From positions 1 through 6,116 of the forward strand of contig CAMEAW010000167.1 in assembly GCA_945911685.1 (NCBI GenBank): DNA of 6,116 nucleotides, written 5' to 3'. Position 1 is the stretch's first letter, and each line of letters begins with the position of its first letter. The position numbers were made by a program, and so were the translations under genes. Of this stretch, positions 5,229 through 6,116 are shown piece by piece. A model generated the notes under the pieces. It searched no databases and had not been told where the DNA came from. It saw nothing but the letters and a program-made list of their open reading frames with translations. Source of the stretch: Bordetella parapertussis. GTDB taxonomy: Bacteria > Pseudomonadota > Gammaproteobacteria > Burkholderiales > Burkholderiaceae_B.

Positions 5229-6116
5229 TTAGACGTTAAACAAAAAGTTCATCACATCGCCATCTTGCACCACATACTCTTTACCTTCGGCCCGCATCTT
5301 GCCGGCTTCTTTGGCGCCTTGCTCGCCTTTGAAGGTAATGAAATCTTCGTACGCAATCGTTTGCGCGCGAATAAAGCCACGCTCAAAGTCGGTATGAATC
5401 ACACCAGCGGCTTGTGGGCCGGTCGCGCCGATCGGCACTGTCCACGCGCGCACTTCTTTCACGCCTGCGGTGAAGTAGGTTTGCAAACCTAACAAGGTGA
5501 AGGCACCGCGAATCAAGCGGTTTAAGCCTGGCTCTTGCATACCCATGTCTTCAAGAAACACGGCCTTGTCTTCGTCAGGCAGTTCTGCGATTTCGGATTC
5601 GATCGAGGCGCAAATCGCCACGACTGGTGCTTTGCGCGCGGTAGCGTATTCGGTCAGGCGATCGAGCATTGGGTTGTCTTTAAAGCCGTGATCACTCACG
5701 TTGCCGACGTACATGGCGGGTTTGGCGGTGATAAAGCACAAAGGCGCAATCAAGGCCATGTCTTCGTCTGACAAACCAAGCGCCCGAATCGGTTGGGCAT
5801 CGTCTAATTGTTTGATCACAACTTCTAAAATCGCCACAACTTTTTGTGCGTCTTTATCGCCCGAGCGCGCGGTTTTTTGATGACGGTGCAAAGCTTTTTC
5901 GGCGGTTTGCATATCGGCTAAGGCAAGCTCGGTTTCAATCACTTGAATATCAGAGATCGGATCGACACGACCCGCGACGTGGATGACGTTATCGTCTTCA
6001 AAGCAGCGCACCACGTTGATGATGGCGTTTGTTTCGCGGATGTGTGACAAGAACTGGTTACCCAAGCCTTCGCCTTGGCTGGCGCCAGCCACTAAGCCTG
6101 CGATATCGACAAATTC
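5229..6116 (-). CDS. ychF: Redox-regulated ATPase YchF (OBG family), 3' part
   Basis: The last 295 codons of ychF; the 5' end lies beyond the window, with about 68 codons missing by comparison with the 363-residue E. coli protein. The visible frame begins [20 protein letters not shown], containing the G3 motif DIAG followed by Leu, the hydrophobic residue that replaces catalytic Gln in HAS-type NTPases. A helical coiled-coil insertion follows (about residues 58-105 of the fragment, [20 protein letters not shown]). The G4 position reads NVSD (139-142 of the fragment) rather than NKxD, in line with the family's preference for ATP over GTP. The last 85 or so residues are a TGS domain ([12 protein letters not shown] to [11 protein letters not shown]), nearly identical to E. 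coli as I recall it. YchF associates with ribosomes and modulates the oxidative stress response. The missing part carries the P-loop and switch I. The GTG at 6090-6092 is an internal valine codon, not a start. Confidence 0.96.
   Translation of the reverse strand, partial: EFVDIAGLVAGASQGEGLGNQFLSHIRETNAIINVVRCFEDDNVIHVAGRVDPISDIQVIETELALADMQTAEKALHRHQKTARSGDKDAQKVVAILEVVIKQLDDAQPIRALGLSDEDMALIAPLCFITAKPAMYVGNVSDHGFKDNPMLDRLTEYATARKAPVVAICASIESEIAELPDEDKAVFLEDMGMQEPGLNRLIRGAFTLLGLQTYFTAGVKEVRAWTVPIGATGPQAAGVIHTDFERGFIRAQTIAYEDFITFKGEQGAKEAGKMRAEGKEYVVQDGDVMNFLFNV

Overview
The window looks like a piece of a proteobacterial chromosome, most likely a betaproteobacterium of the order Burkholderiales. 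The translated YchF, the YghU-type glutathione transferase and the HcxB/YbiC-type dehydrogenase all read like proteobacterial housekeeping or stress proteins. Base composition is intermediate, and the gene starts with recognisable ribosome-binding sites use AGGA-type ones. The lineage is inferred from remembered protein similarity, not from a search.

Every supported gene lies on the minus strand, so transcription runs from high to low coordinates. From right to left: the 3' four-fifths of ychF (5229-6116, cut by the window end); its likely intrinsic terminator (about 5061-5085); a truncated HTH antitoxin-like gene (4779-4997); about 300 bases without a clear gene; a class III nucleotidyl cyclase fused to a C-terminal PilZ domain (3383-4477); a YghU-like glutathione transferase (2317-3195); a structured intergenic region (2060-2316); an exported, probably outer-membrane beta-barrel protein gene broken by one in-frame TAA (1280-2059); and a complete HcxB-type Ldh_2-family dehydrogenase (34-1110).

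The gaps between genes are long (roughly 170-300 bases), so these are probably separate transcription units rather than an operon. No pathway visibly joins them. The GST (thiol/disulfide chemistry) and the dehydrogenase (2-hydroxy acid/2-oxo acid redox) are generic metabolic or stress enzymes, and YchF is a conserved translation- and stress-linked ATPase. The cyclase-PilZ protein is the signalling gene of the region. It keeps the full canonical catalytic set for an adenylate cyclase and both PilZ motifs for c-di-GMP binding, so it may link the two second messengers.

I see no CRISPR array, tRNA, rRNA, complete insertion sequence or phage module, and no convincing new multi-gene system. The points most worth a second look are the cyclase-PilZ fusion, the single nonsense codon in an otherwise well-kept membrane protein gene, the antitoxin that loses its family sequence in the middle of its recognition helix, and the competing hairpins with an FNR/CRP-like palindrome at 2236-2307.
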